Source: Rodentibacter trehalosifermentans
Lineage (GTDB): Bacteria > Pseudomonadota > Gammaproteobacteria > Enterobacterales > Pasteurellaceae
Reading direction: 5' to 3'
DNA: 64,000 nt
Assembly (NCBI RefSeq): GCF_002000545.1
Contig: NZ_MLHL01000019.1
Span: 17,523-81,522, forward strand
Both the position numbers and the translations under genes were made by a program. How positions within the stretch are numbered: position 1 is the first letter of the stretch; each line of letters opens with the position of its first letter. Under the pieces are notes generated by a model. The model did not search any database. It worked only from the letters and a program-made list of their open reading frames with translations, and had not been told where the DNA came from. Of this stretch, positions 21,457 to 30,641 are shown piece after piece.

Positions 21457-21486
21457 AAAAGTGCGGTTGAAATTGACCGCACTTTT
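21457..21486. terminator. Bidirectional terminator of paired uptake signals (tpx / serS)
   Basis: AAAAGTGCGGT (21457-21467) pairs with ACCGCACTTTT (21476-21486), 8-nt spacer with further wobble pairing, and A/T runs on either side. It lies between the convergent tpx and serS genes. Confidence 0.85.
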
Positions 21487-21504
21487 CTCATTTCTACCTC
21501 GGTA

Positions 21505-22803
<1,299 letters not shown>

Positions 22804-22991
22804 TTACTTTTTTATTGAAATAAAAATGCCCTTATTCTAGCGTGGATTTGTCAAATAAACCAGTTAAAAGCCGGTCAAGAATCAGGATTTTATTTTGTGA
22901 TCCGCATCAAATTTTTGTGATTCGCTTCTATTAATTTTTTCTAAATAAGGTAAAGTAGGAACAGTTTTTAACCCTTCACAGGAGCTTACCT

Positions 22992-23213
22992 ATGTTTCCC
23001 GAATTTAGAGACTTAATCACTAAACTTAAGAATCATGATGCCTATTTTGAACGTTTGTTTAATAAACATAATGATTTGGATCAGGATATCAAAAATAAAG
23101 AGGAAAACATTACGCTCGCTACTCATACGGAAATTGAGATCTTGAAAAAAGAAAAATTACGGATTAAAGACGAGCTTTATGCTTACTTGAAAAAGAAAGC
23201 GGCAGAACAATAA
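22992..23213 (+). CDS. ydcH: DUF465 protein YdcH
   Basis: A 73-residue helical, charged protein of the YdcH family. The N terminus MFPEFRDLI-LK and the FNKHNDLD segment match E. coli YdcH. The function is unknown. AGGAGCTT supplies the ribosome site, and a strong terminator follows at 23252, so it is a monocistronic gene. Confidence 0.92.
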   Translation: MFPEFRDLITKLKNHDAYFERLFNKHNDLDQDIKNKEENITLATHTEIEILKKEKLRIKDELYAYLKKKAAEQ

Positions 23214-23251
23214 TTGATTAATCTCAACTATATTTAAAGCTCGATAATACA

Positions 23252-23288
23252 AAATGTAGAAGATTAACATTACTCTTCTACATTTTTT
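23252..23288 (+). terminator. Rho-independent terminator after ydcH
   Basis: A 12-bp perfect stem (AAATGTAGAAGA at 23252-23263 with its complement at 23274-23285), a 10-nt loop and a T run to 23288. Confidence 0.88.
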
Positions 23289-23443
23289 ATTGGAAAAAAA
23301 CGCAGGTTTATGACCATTCAAAAGTCAATTTAGTAGAGTATGTCATGTATTTTCAGTGCCAAATGTTTGGTAAATAGTTTATTTGTGTACAACCAAAAGT
23401 ATCTACGGCTTTAACTGTACTTTTTGTTTGTCTGTTATATCAT

Positions 23444-23797
23444 TTATCCGCTCTGTTTTAAGCGTTCGGAAAAACAATGCAGAAAATTCATCATTAAATT
23501 ACGATCCGATTCAGTCAAATCAATCATAACACGATGAATGTGATGTAGCTGATCAGAGGCTCGCGGACTACTTTCACCAATTAAATCTGCGGCTGTACAG
23601 CCAAAAATTTCTGCTAATTCAATTAATCTCACCGCATTTGGAATAATGATGCCTCGTTCCATGCGGGACACCGCCTCATTACCAATTTCCAAAATTTCAG
23701 CAACCTGTTCCTGAGTAAAACCACTTTGCTGACGATACTTTGCAATCGTTTTTCCAATACGTTTATTGACTTCATTATAGTTTAAATTTAGTTTCAT
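23444..23797 (-). CDS. XRE-family helix-turn-helix regulator
   Basis: A 117-residue DNA-binding protein with a Cro/CI-type HTH (about residues 12-68; GFTQEQVAEILEI, AVSRMERG). The C-terminal part is about 45 residues without recognised catalytic motifs. It is transcribed away from the malic/malolactic enzyme gene, and a short palindrome lies between them, so it is a candidate regulator of that locus. No phage or plasmid genes accompany it. The ligand, if any, is unknown. Confidence 0.85.
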   Translation of the reverse strand: MKLNLNYNEVNKRIGKTIAKYRQQSGFTQEQVAEILEIGNEAVSRMERGIIIPNAVRLIELAEIFGCTAADLIGESSPRASDQLHHIHRVMIDLTESDRNLMMNFLHCFSERLKQSG

Positions 23798-23868
23798 TCA
23801 GCCCTCCATTAGGCTTTAATGGTGGGGGATTCAACTTATTTTATTAAGGACTTTAAAATACCATATAC

Positions 23869-23883
23869 CAACTTGTTAAGTTG
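23869..23883. promoter_or_regulatory. Candidate operator palindrome
   Basis: CAACTT-GTT-AAGTTG is a perfect 6-3-6 palindrome in the divergent interval between the XRE gene and the malic/malolactic enzyme. A related half site, TCAACTTA, lies near 23831. Binding by the XRE protein is inferred only from position. Confidence 0.4.
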
Positions 23884-23994
23884 ACAATCTTGTAATACAC
23901 TTAGTCGGCACACTTTTCATCAAAGTGTAGTTTTAGAGGGAATTATTTTCCCTGTGTTTTTAAATTTTACAACTTAATGAAAGGATACTTACTT

Positions 23995-25632
23995 ATGACT
24001 TCTACACCTGATATTTTAAAAAATCCTCTAACTAATAAAGGCACAGCCTTCAGCCAAGAAGAACGTCACAAATTCGGTTTAATCGGTCGTTTGCCCGCTG
24101 CTATCGAAACATTAGAACAGCAAGTGAATCGTGCTTATCAACAATTCTCCTCTTATGAAAAAGACATTGAAAAATATATATTCCTCGATCAATTACACAA
24201 TAGAAATGAAGTTTTATATTACCGACTATTGACTGACCATTTAGCGGAAATGCTTCCGATTGTTTATGATCCGACTGTAGGCGAAGCCATCAAAAAATGG
24301 AGTCGGGATTATCGTCGTTCACGCGCGGTCTATTTAGATATTAATCATCCTGAAAATATTCGCACTTCTTTTGAAACCTTAGGACTAGGTGCAAATGACG
24401 TTGATTTAATCGTCATTTCTGATGCGGAAGAAATTCTTGGTATTGGCGACTGGGGCGTGAACGGTACGGATATTTCCGTAGGCAAACTTGCTGTTTATAC
24501 TGCTGCAGCCGGAATCGATCCCTCTCGTGTGATAGCTGTAAACCTTGATGTGGGAACAAATAACGAAAATTTATTAAACGATCCGACTTATCTTGGTAAC
24601 CGCCATGCTCGAATTCGTGGCGAACGTTACGATAATATGATTGATGAATATTTGAAAGTCGCTACTGAAATGTTTCCAAATGCATTGTTGCACTTTGAAG
24701 ATTTTGGTCCATCAAATGCCCGCCGCATTTTAGAAGCAAATCGCAATAAATATCGTCTTTTCAATGATGATGTACAAGGTACAGGGGCTATCGTGATGGC
24801 TGCATTATTCTCCGCCTTGAAAGTCACCAAACAAAATTTTGCAGAACAACGTTTAGTGGTTTATGGTGCAGGTACAGCTGGAACAGGAATTGCGGATCAA
24901 ATTTGTGCAATGATGGTTCGTGATGGTTTAAGCCCTGAGGATGCGAAAAAACACATTTGGCTAATCGATATTAATGGTTTAGTGACCAACGATATGCCGA
25001 ACTTACCAAATTATCAACAAACTTATGCCCGCCCTACTGCTGAAGTCGCAAACTGGAATAAAGAAGGAGGTAAAATTCGTTTGTTAGAAGTAATTAAACA
25101 AATCAAACCAACCATCTTACTCGGCACATCAACGGATCACGGTGCATTCAATAAAGAAGTTGTAAAAGCACTTTGTGCTGGCGTAGAGCGTCCAATTTTA
25201 TTACCAATCTCTAACCCAACGGAAAAAATTGAAGTGATGCCAAATGATGCGATTGAATGGTCTGATGGCAAAGCGTTAATTTCTGTGGGAATTCCTGTTC
25301 CACCAGTGCAATACAAAGGTGTGAACTACGAAATCGGACAAGCAAATAACGCATTGCTTTATCCGGGATTAGGGCTTGGTATTATCGTTTCAGGCGCAAA
25401 ACACGTAACAGATAATATGTTATTAGCGGCTTCAAAAGCGGTAGCAAGCCAAGTAAATCCTCAAGATTTAGGCGCATCATTAATTCCACCTGTGGATAAT
25501 TTACGTGCATCTTCTGCAACTGTTGCTGTGGCGGTGGCAAAACAAGCGGTTGAAGATGGCGTTGCGACAAAACAATCCGATAATTGGGTACAAACAGTCC
25601 AAGATGCAATGTGGCAACCTGTTTATCGTTAA
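23995..25632 (+). CDS. NAD-dependent malic enzyme, malolactic-type
   Basis: Converts L-malate to pyruvate and CO2, or directly to lactate if it acts as a malolactic enzyme. The 545-residue protein has the malic enzyme fold: NKGTAF N-terminal motif, MLPIVYDPTVG, LGIGDWG (about 155-161), the metal-binding LHFEDF-x-N segment (about 230-238), FNDDVQGTG, and the Rossmann VVYGAGTAGTG (about 289-299). Several segments (YGAGTAGTGI, LGIGDWGVNG, ending MWQPVYR) look closer to lactic-acid-bacterial malolactic enzyme than to E. coli SfcA. ATG 23995 is preferred over 23977 because AAGGA lies nine bases before it. The next gene is an AEC transporter, as in mle loci. Confidence 0.88.
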   Translation: MTSTPDILKNPLTNKGTAFSQEERHKFGLIGRLPAAIETLEQQVNRAYQQFSSYEKDIEKYIFLDQLHNRNEVLYYRLLTDHLAEMLPIVYDPTVGEAIKKWSRDYRRSRAVYLDINHPENIRTSFETLGLGANDVDLIVISDAEEILGIGDWGVNGTDISVGKLAVYTAAAGIDPSRVIAVNLDVGTNNENLLNDPTYLGNRHARIRGERYDNMIDEYLKVATEMFPNALLHFEDFGPSNARRILEANRNKYRLFNDDVQGTGAIVMAALFSALKVTKQNFAEQRLVVYGAGTAGTGIADQICAMMVRDGLSPEDAKKHIWLIDINGLVTNDMPNLPNYQQTYARPTAEVANWNKEGGKIRLLEVIKQIKPTILLGTSTDHGAFNKEVVKALCAGVERPILLPISNPTEKIEVMPNDAIEWSDGKALISVGIPVPPVQYKGVNYEIGQANNALLYPGLGLGIIVSGAKHVTDNMLLAASKAVASQVNPQDLGASLIPPVDNLRASSATVAVAVAKQAVEDGVATKQSDNWVQTVQDAMWQPVYR

Positions 25633-25641
25633 TAAATAAAG

Positions 25642-25670
25642 ATCGCTCGCTTTAATTAAGCGAGCGATTT
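25642..25670 (+). terminator. Hairpin between the malic enzyme and AEC transporter genes
   Basis: An 11-bp perfect stem (ATCGCTCGCTT at 25642-25652, complement at 25658-25668), loop TAATT, followed by TTTAC and then ATTTT. The T run is short, so this may attenuate rather than stop expression of the transporter gene. Confidence 0.65.
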
Positions 25671-25695
25671 TACATTTTATAAGAGAAATAAAATT

Positions 25696-26655
25696 ATGTT
25701 GTTTTTAACCACAATAGAAAGTGTTGTATCCATTGTTCTTATTATCGCTCTCGGCTTTTACTTGCAAAAAGCAGGATGGTTTGCAAATACCTTCGCCTCC
25801 AACATTTCAAAACTTATTATGAATATTGCCCTTCCGGCTTCAATATTCAATTCAGTATTGACTTATCTAAATCGAGATAAACTCGTCTCACTATCCGATG
25901 GATTACTTTATGGTGCGATCTCGATCGTGCTTGGTTACCTTATCGCTTGGCTGCTTGTTAAAGTAATGAAAATTAGACGAGGACGTAGAGGTGTATTTAT
26001 CAATACCATTGTTAATGCCAATACAATTTTTATCGGACTACCATTAAATATTGCGTTATTTGGTAATGTCAGCATGCCTTATTTTCTCGTTTATTATGTA
26101 CTCAACACAATATCAACTTGGGCATTTGGCGCAATATTAATAGCACATGATAGCAACACACCCCAAAAGACTGAACAAGCACAACATATTGACTGGAAAA
26201 AGCTATTGCCAGCACCACTTATCGGTTTTTTAATTGCATTAGTATTTTTATTGGCTGATATTCCTGTTCCATCATTTATTCATACTTCATTAAATTACAT
26301 TGGCTCAATCGTTACACCACTTTCATTAATTTACATTGGTATTGTTCTGTGTAATGCAGGATTAAACAGTATTAATTTCGATAAAGATACTGTCGTTGCG
26401 CTTATAGGAAAATTCATCCTTGCGCCAGTTATTATGGTGACATTAATTCTCCTTGGGGAAAATGCATTACCACTCCCCTTAATGGAAGAAAAAACACTCA
26501 TCGTGCAATCTGCTATTCCTGCGTTAGCCATATTGCCGATTCTCGCAAATGAAGCAAAAGGTGATGTACAATTTGCCACCAATATTGTGACCACCAGTAC
26601 CCTTTTATTTATTATCGTGATACCCATTGTAGAAACATTATTGAAATTTCTATAA
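25696..26655 (+). CDS. AEC-family transporter, probable malate permease
   Basis: Inner-membrane carrier of 319 residues with about ten predicted membrane segments arranged in two halves around a hydrophilic centre (about residues 150-170), as in the auxin efflux carrier family. Conserved AEC features include NIALPASIFNSVL in the first half and the late PALAILPILANE segment. It lies 63 bp after the malic/malolactic enzyme. MleP malate permeases of lactic acid bacteria belong to this family and have the same neighbour, so malate uptake or malate/lactate exchange is inferred. Confidence 0.85.
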   Translation: MLFLTTIESVVSIVLIIALGFYLQKAGWFANTFASNISKLIMNIALPASIFNSVLTYLNRDKLVSLSDGLLYGAISIVLGYLIAWLLVKVMKIRRGRRGVFINTIVNANTIFIGLPLNIALFGNVSMPYFLVYYVLNTISTWAFGAILIAHDSNTPQKTEQAQHIDWKKLLPAPLIGFLIALVFLLADIPVPSFIHTSLNYIGSIVTPLSLIYIGIVLCNAGLNSINFDKDTVVALIGKFILAPVIMVTLILLGENALPLPLMEEKTLIVQSAIPALAILPILANEAKGDVQFATNIVTTSTLLFIIVIPIVETLLKFL

Positions 26656-26780
26656 ATAAAGTGATCGACATCTCAAATTAGGTGTCCAAGTTTTTGGGGA
26701 GCAGATCAAAGTGCGGCCAAAAATAATTTGGTCTTTCTTTAGGCGATTTATTAAAATAAGCGCTCAAAAACAGAGTGCTT

Positions 26781-27677
26781 ATGTCGATCAATCTTTTTGA
26801 ATTAATGAACATCTTTGTGCAACTTGCCGAATGTGGGAGTTTCACCAAAACCGCAGAATTATTGCATTTGCACCGTCCTGCGGTAACCAAAGGAATTCAA
26901 CAATTAGAAGCGCATCTTAATACCCGCCTATTACAACGTACCACAAGGCAAATTCATCTCACCCCTGAGGGAGAAGCATTTTACCAACGCTGTAAATTAT
27001 TATTGGCGGAGGTCGATCACACTTTACAGAATTTTTCGCCCAACCGACCGCTTGCCGGTATTTTGCGGGTGGATATGCCAACTTCCCTTGCCAAATATCT
27101 TATTATTCCCTCTCTCAAGGATTTTTATCGGCAATATCCCCAACTAAAAATCGTCATTAGCAGTAATGATTCGCAAATTGATTTGGTAAAAGAAGGCGTG
27201 GATTGCACTTTACGTCTTGGTGAATTGATTGATTCCGACTATATCGCCCGAAAAGTCGGTAATTTAAAAATGCTGACTTGTGCAAGCCCGGCTTATTTGG
27301 CTAAATTCGGGATACCGCATACATTAGAGGATTTGAAAACACATCAAGGCGTGGCATTTAGTCTGCCTAACCGCCGTTTTTTGGATTGGGATTTCCAAAC
27401 CCCACAAGGAAAAACCACCCTTCCCATTCCCAATTGGCAATTGGCCATTACCCGTGCAGAAGATTATGTTTGTGCAGCGGTTGAAGGATTGGGAATGATT
27501 CAGGCAATGGAAATTTATGTGGAAGATAAATTGGCTGATGGACGTTTAATTGCGCTACTCCCCCATTTTCCTGTCCCTGATAAGCCCCTTTCTTTGCTTT
27601 ACCCAAGCCGTTTGCATTTGGCTCAAAAAGTGAAAGTCTTTGGCGACTGGATCACCTCATTGTTACAAAATAAGTAA
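26781..27677 (+). CDS. LysR-type transcriptional regulator
   Basis: A 298-residue regulator with an N-terminal winged HTH (about residues 5-62; GSFTKTAELLHLHRPAVTKGIQQLE) and a substrate-binding effector domain of the CrgA/AaeR-like type (about 90-290). I prefer ATG 26781 over a GTG six bases earlier. It lies between the malate locus and an arginase-family gene in the same orientation. LysR regulators usually act on an adjacent gene, so either could be its target. Confidence 0.9.
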   Translation: MSINLFELMNIFVQLAECGSFTKTAELLHLHRPAVTKGIQQLEAHLNTRLLQRTTRQIHLTPEGEAFYQRCKLLLAEVDHTLQNFSPNRPLAGILRVDMPTSLAKYLIIPSLKDFYRQYPQLKIVISSNDSQIDLVKEGVDCTLRLGELIDSDYIARKVGNLKMLTCASPAYLAKFGIPHTLEDLKTHQGVAFSLPNRRFLDWDFQTPQGKTTLPIPNWQLAITRAEDYVCAAVEGLGMIQAMEIYVEDKLADGRLIALLPHFPVPDKPLSLLYPSRLHLAQKVKVFGDWITSLLQNK

Positions 27678-27769
27678 CAGTGATGAATTAAAACTGCCAT
27701 TTTTCTATCTAATCTAAATCGCTATAATCCTACCTATCAAAATAGTCTATCAATTTATAAGGAATAAAA

Positions 27770-28645
27770 ATGAATAATACACTTCGTTTGATTTTTCCCC
27801 AATGGCAAGGGGCAGGATTTAATATTATGCCGATTTTAGTGCCTGAACTTAATTATCAAGATGCCTGCCAAGGCTATGCGATCGGTAGTCAATTGCTTAA
27901 TTGGCTTGCCCCGCAAACCAATAGCCCAACTGCCACAGTGCCGGTTTCGATGTCTTTTGATGAGGCGGACAATGTCACAGAAAACGGTATTCAAGCCTAT
28001 CAAACAGTAAAACGTCAACTCAAACTCGCATTGGAAACCATTGAAACCCACCGTCCTGATCGCATTGTCACCCTTGGCGGGGAATGTTCGGTGAGCGTGC
28101 CGCCTTTTGCCTATTTAGCGAAAAAATACGAGGATGATGTCGCGGTGATTTGGTTGGATGCACACCGAGATTTAACCGTGCCGAGCGATAATTACAACGG
28201 CTATCACGCGATGGCGTTAGCCAAATTGCTTGGTGTAGGCTATGAGCAAATGCTCGCCTTATTACCGGCGACTTTAGAACCGAAAAATGCCTTAATTGTC
28301 GGGCTACGTACAGAAGATGAAGCCAGCGAACGGCAAAAAACCTTAGGTATAGCGTCCCTTAATCCCGAACAGGTAGCAGACAACAGCCAAGCTGTTATCG
28401 ACTGGCTGAAAGCCACAGGCAAACGCAAAGTGATGGTGCATTTTGATTTAGACGTGCTAGAACCCACCGAATTGCTCACCGCCGTGGGACGGGATCCTAA
28501 CGGTTTACGCATTGCACAAGCGGTGAGAATAATCAACGATATCGCCAACGCCGCTGATTTGGTAGGGCTTACCATTGCCGAATGTATGCCAAGAGAGGTG
28601 ATCAAACTGAAAAAAATGCTGGCAGCATTACCTTTAATGAGGTAA
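27770..28645 (+). CDS. Arginase/agmatinase-superfamily hydrolase with altered metal site
   Basis: A 291-residue ureohydrolase-like protein. The second metal motif DAHRD (130-134) and the late HFDLDVLEP motif are intact, as is the GYHAMAL loop. The first motif, normally Gly-Gly-Asp-His, reads Gly-Gly-Glu-Cys (103-106), so one manganese-ligand histidine is replaced by Cys. This may belong to a divergent arginase-like subgroup rather than a classic arginase, agmatinase or formimidoylglutamase. The substrate is unknown. AAGGA precedes the ATG. It lies after the LysR gene and before azoR. Confidence 0.85.
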   Translation: MNNTLRLIFPQWQGAGFNIMPILVPELNYQDACQGYAIGSQLLNWLAPQTNSPTATVPVSMSFDEADNVTENGIQAYQTVKRQLKLALETIETHRPDRIVTLGGECSVSVPPFAYLAKKYEDDVAVIWLDAHRDLTVPSDNYNGYHAMALAKLLGVGYEQMLALLPATLEPKNALIVGLRTEDEASERQKTLGIASLNPEQVADNSQAVIDWLKATGKRKVMVHFDLDVLEPTELLTAVGRDPNGLRIAQAVRIINDIANAADLVGLTIAECMPREVIKLKKMLAALPLMR

Positions 28646-28661
28646 AAGTGTAGGCGTTTTT

Positions 28662-28679
28662 GGGGAGTTTTAACTCCCC
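28662..28679 (+). terminator. Hairpin after the arginase-family gene
   Basis: Perfect palindrome GGGGAGTT-TT-AACTCCCC, followed by TTAAAATTTT. The stem is strong but the T run is interrupted, so this is a probable, not certain, terminator. Confidence 0.6.
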
Positions 28680-28752
28680 TTAAAATTTTAGCGATTTTAT
28701 TCCCTGTGCTACAATTCGCCCCTATTTGTTGATTTAATTTAAAAGGATAAAA

Positions 28753-29385
28753 ATGAAAGTTTTACTCATTAATGCCCACCCCGAACCACACAATCAACAG
28801 GCTTATGCTGTGCAAATGGCGAACCATTTCGCCGCACTTATACCGGCGGATCAGTTAGACATTTTGAATTTATATGAAGCGGATATTCCGCCGCTTGATG
28901 GGGCAATGTTGGAGTTGTTCCGCAAACAAGCGGCACAGGCGGAATTATCGACGGAGGAGCAAGCCTTGGCGGGGCGTATGGCGGCGGTATTGCGTCAATT
29001 CAAATCGGCAAAACGTATTGTGATTGCGATGCCGTTGCATAATTTCAATATCCCTGCCCGTTTGAAAGATTATATAGACAATGTAATGATCGCCCGTTAA
29101 ACCTTTAAATATGTGCCGGGCGGCTCCGTGGGTTTGATGAATGATGGTCGTAAAGTGCTGATGATGCAATCCAGCGGTTCCATTTATACCAACAATGACC
29201 GCTACACGCCGCTTGATATCAGCTATCAATATTTAAAAGGCGTATTCAACGAAATTATGGGCTTTAACGAGTTTGATATAATTCGCCTACAAGGCACCTC
29301 CCTCAGTGCGGTAAATAACGAAGAAGCATTGGCAAATGCCCTAGCGGAAATTGAAGCGAAAATACCGGTTTTTTTGTCGGAATAA
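28753..29385 (+). pseudogene. azoR: FMN-dependent NADH-azoreductase/quinone reductase, interrupted by TAA
   Basis: A flavodoxin-like quinone reductase frame. The N-terminal part (28753-29097) has the AzoR-type opening KVLLINAHPEP, the PLHNFNIPARLKDYIDN segment and ends at VMIAR. A TAA (29098-29100) then interrupts it, and the same frame resumes with TFKYVPGGSVGL and continues 95 codons to 29385. Family members read Arg-Lys/Glu-Thr-Phe here, so a single base change explains the stop. The remaining sequence is intact, which suggests a recent mutation, a sequencing error, or read-through. Confidence 0.85.
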
Positions 29386-29437
29386 TTTGACATTAAAGTG
29401 CGGTTGGTTTTGCGAAAATTTTCGGTATTTTCCAGTA

Positions 29438-29712
29438 TTATGTATCACTTGTGCAAAACTATTGGATATCTTCTCTCCCTCCGTTTACAGCGGGAGGTGC
29501 CGCAGGCGGAGGGGGGAAAGAGCAGTTATTTTTCACCGAGTTTTTGCAACTTCATTCCCCTCCTCCCCTCAGGGCTACGCCCAGCTCCCCCCCGTAAACG
29601 GAGGGAGCGAAAAATAGCACAACTCCCCTACCCGATGTAAACGATGTCCTTAGGGAAAATGTAAAGGATGTTTGGGGTGGACAAAATTATCCATTGTGCA
29701 ACTGCTACACAA
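29438..29712. mobile_element. MITE-like intergenic element, copy A
   Basis: The 383-bp gap between azoR and the EamA gene holds a palindrome-rich element. Its left end reads TTATGTATCACTTGTGC and its right end, on the other strand, reads TTTGTGTAGCAGTTGCAC, giving imperfect terminal inverted repeats. Inside, CTCCCTCCGTTTAC (near 29475) and GTAAACGGAGGGAG (near 29593) form a long-range perfect inverted pair. The core matches copy B at 55336-55535 in inverse orientation over about 150 bp. Uptake signals flank it on both sides. No transposase is encoded; short open frames within it are not convincing. Confidence 0.7.
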
Positions 29713-29768
29713 AATCGTAAAACTATCTCAAAATCAACCGCACTTTTGTTTTGGTGTTTCGCCTTGTT

Positions 29769-30641
29769 TTAACGCTTCGCCGAGCCGAGATAAATGGCGA
29801 ACAAGGTCAAAGTAGCGCCAAGCCATTGCCATTGGTTGATGACTTTATCCAAATAAAAATAATCAATCACTAAGGCGGCAACAGGTTCGGAAAGTAATAA
29901 TAAGCCTGTTAAACCGAGAGAAAGTAAAGGGATCGCATAGGCGATCATTGCCCAGGCCACGCACTGCATCACTGCACCATAAATGATAATTAAGCCCCAA
30001 TCTTGCCAATTTGTTGGGTAAAGTTGAGCGGCATTAAAAATTAATGAAGGCACAATCAGTACCAATGCACCGCTAAAACTGATGATGAGCATTAAAGGAA
30101 ATAAAGCGGTGGGCTCTTCTTGATGGACTTTTTTCACCATTACCATTGAGCCTGCCAGCATCATCGCAGAAAGCAGGCCAATAATGATACCGTAAATGCC
30201 TTCAATATTGTGCTGTAATTCTTCGCCGGCGATTAACACCACCCCAACAACGGCCAACACAAGGCTAAATAACTGCAATTTGCTTTGTCGTTCGGAAAAG
30301 AAAAGAAATCCAATCACCGCTAAAAAGAAAATTTGAAGGCTGTTAAGTAAGGTGGAAATGCCGGGTCCTACGGCATAAATACTTTCGTGCCAGAAGGCGA
30401 GATCAAAAGCGAGGAAAATGCCTGACAATACACTGTAAAATAACGCTTTTCGACTTTTCGGGAAATTCTGGCGTTTTAATTTCATCAAAAGGAAAAAAAT
30501 GCCTGAGGCGATGAGCAAACGCCAAAAGGCAATGGCATAGCCACCCACGGGGACAAATTTTACAATAATGCTGCCCAAACCGAACAAAATGCAACCCACC
30601 ACCAACATTGCAGCGGCATAACGATGTGTTTTTTGACTCAT
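29769..30641 (-). CDS. EamA/DMT-family inner-membrane transporter
   Basis: A 290-residue protein with ten predicted membrane helices in two homologous halves of five, typical of drug/metabolite transporters. An EamA signature is visible in the first half (GGYAIAFWRLL) and the second ends with LLLLSEPVAALVIDYFYLDK. The substrate is unknown. Its ATG overlaps the stop codon of the upstream gene (ATGA at 30638-30641), so the two are translationally coupled. Confidence 0.88.
   Translation of the reverse strand: MSQKTHRYAAAMLVVGCILFGLGSIIVKFVPVGGYAIAFWRLLIASGIFFLLMKLKRQNFPKSRKALFYSVLSGIFLAFDLAFWHESIYAVGPGISTLLNSLQIFFLAVIGFLFFSERQSKLQLFSLVLAVVGVVLIAGEELQHNIEGIYGIIIGLLSAMMLAGSMVMVKKVHQEEPTALFPLMLIISFSGALVLIVPSLIFNAAQLYPTNWQDWGLIIIYGAVMQCVAWAMIAYAIPLLSLGLTGLLLLSEPVAALVIDYFYLDKVINQWQWLGATLTLFAIYLGSAKR

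Noticed and set aside
23881..23898. TTGACA followed by TAATAC as a promoter
   Set aside because: The hexamers are only 6 bp apart, so they cannot be one sigma-70 promoter; they may belong to different promoters or to none.
29351..29640. Open frames of 80-90 codons inside MITE-like copy A, and a similar one on the minus strand at 55434-55661 in copy B
   Set aside because: They read through palindromes, do not keep the same protein in both copies, and lack ribosome sites.
29386..29768. CRISPR array
   Set aside because: Repeats here are two inverted elements at distant loci, not regular repeat-spacer units. No cas genes are seen in the window.
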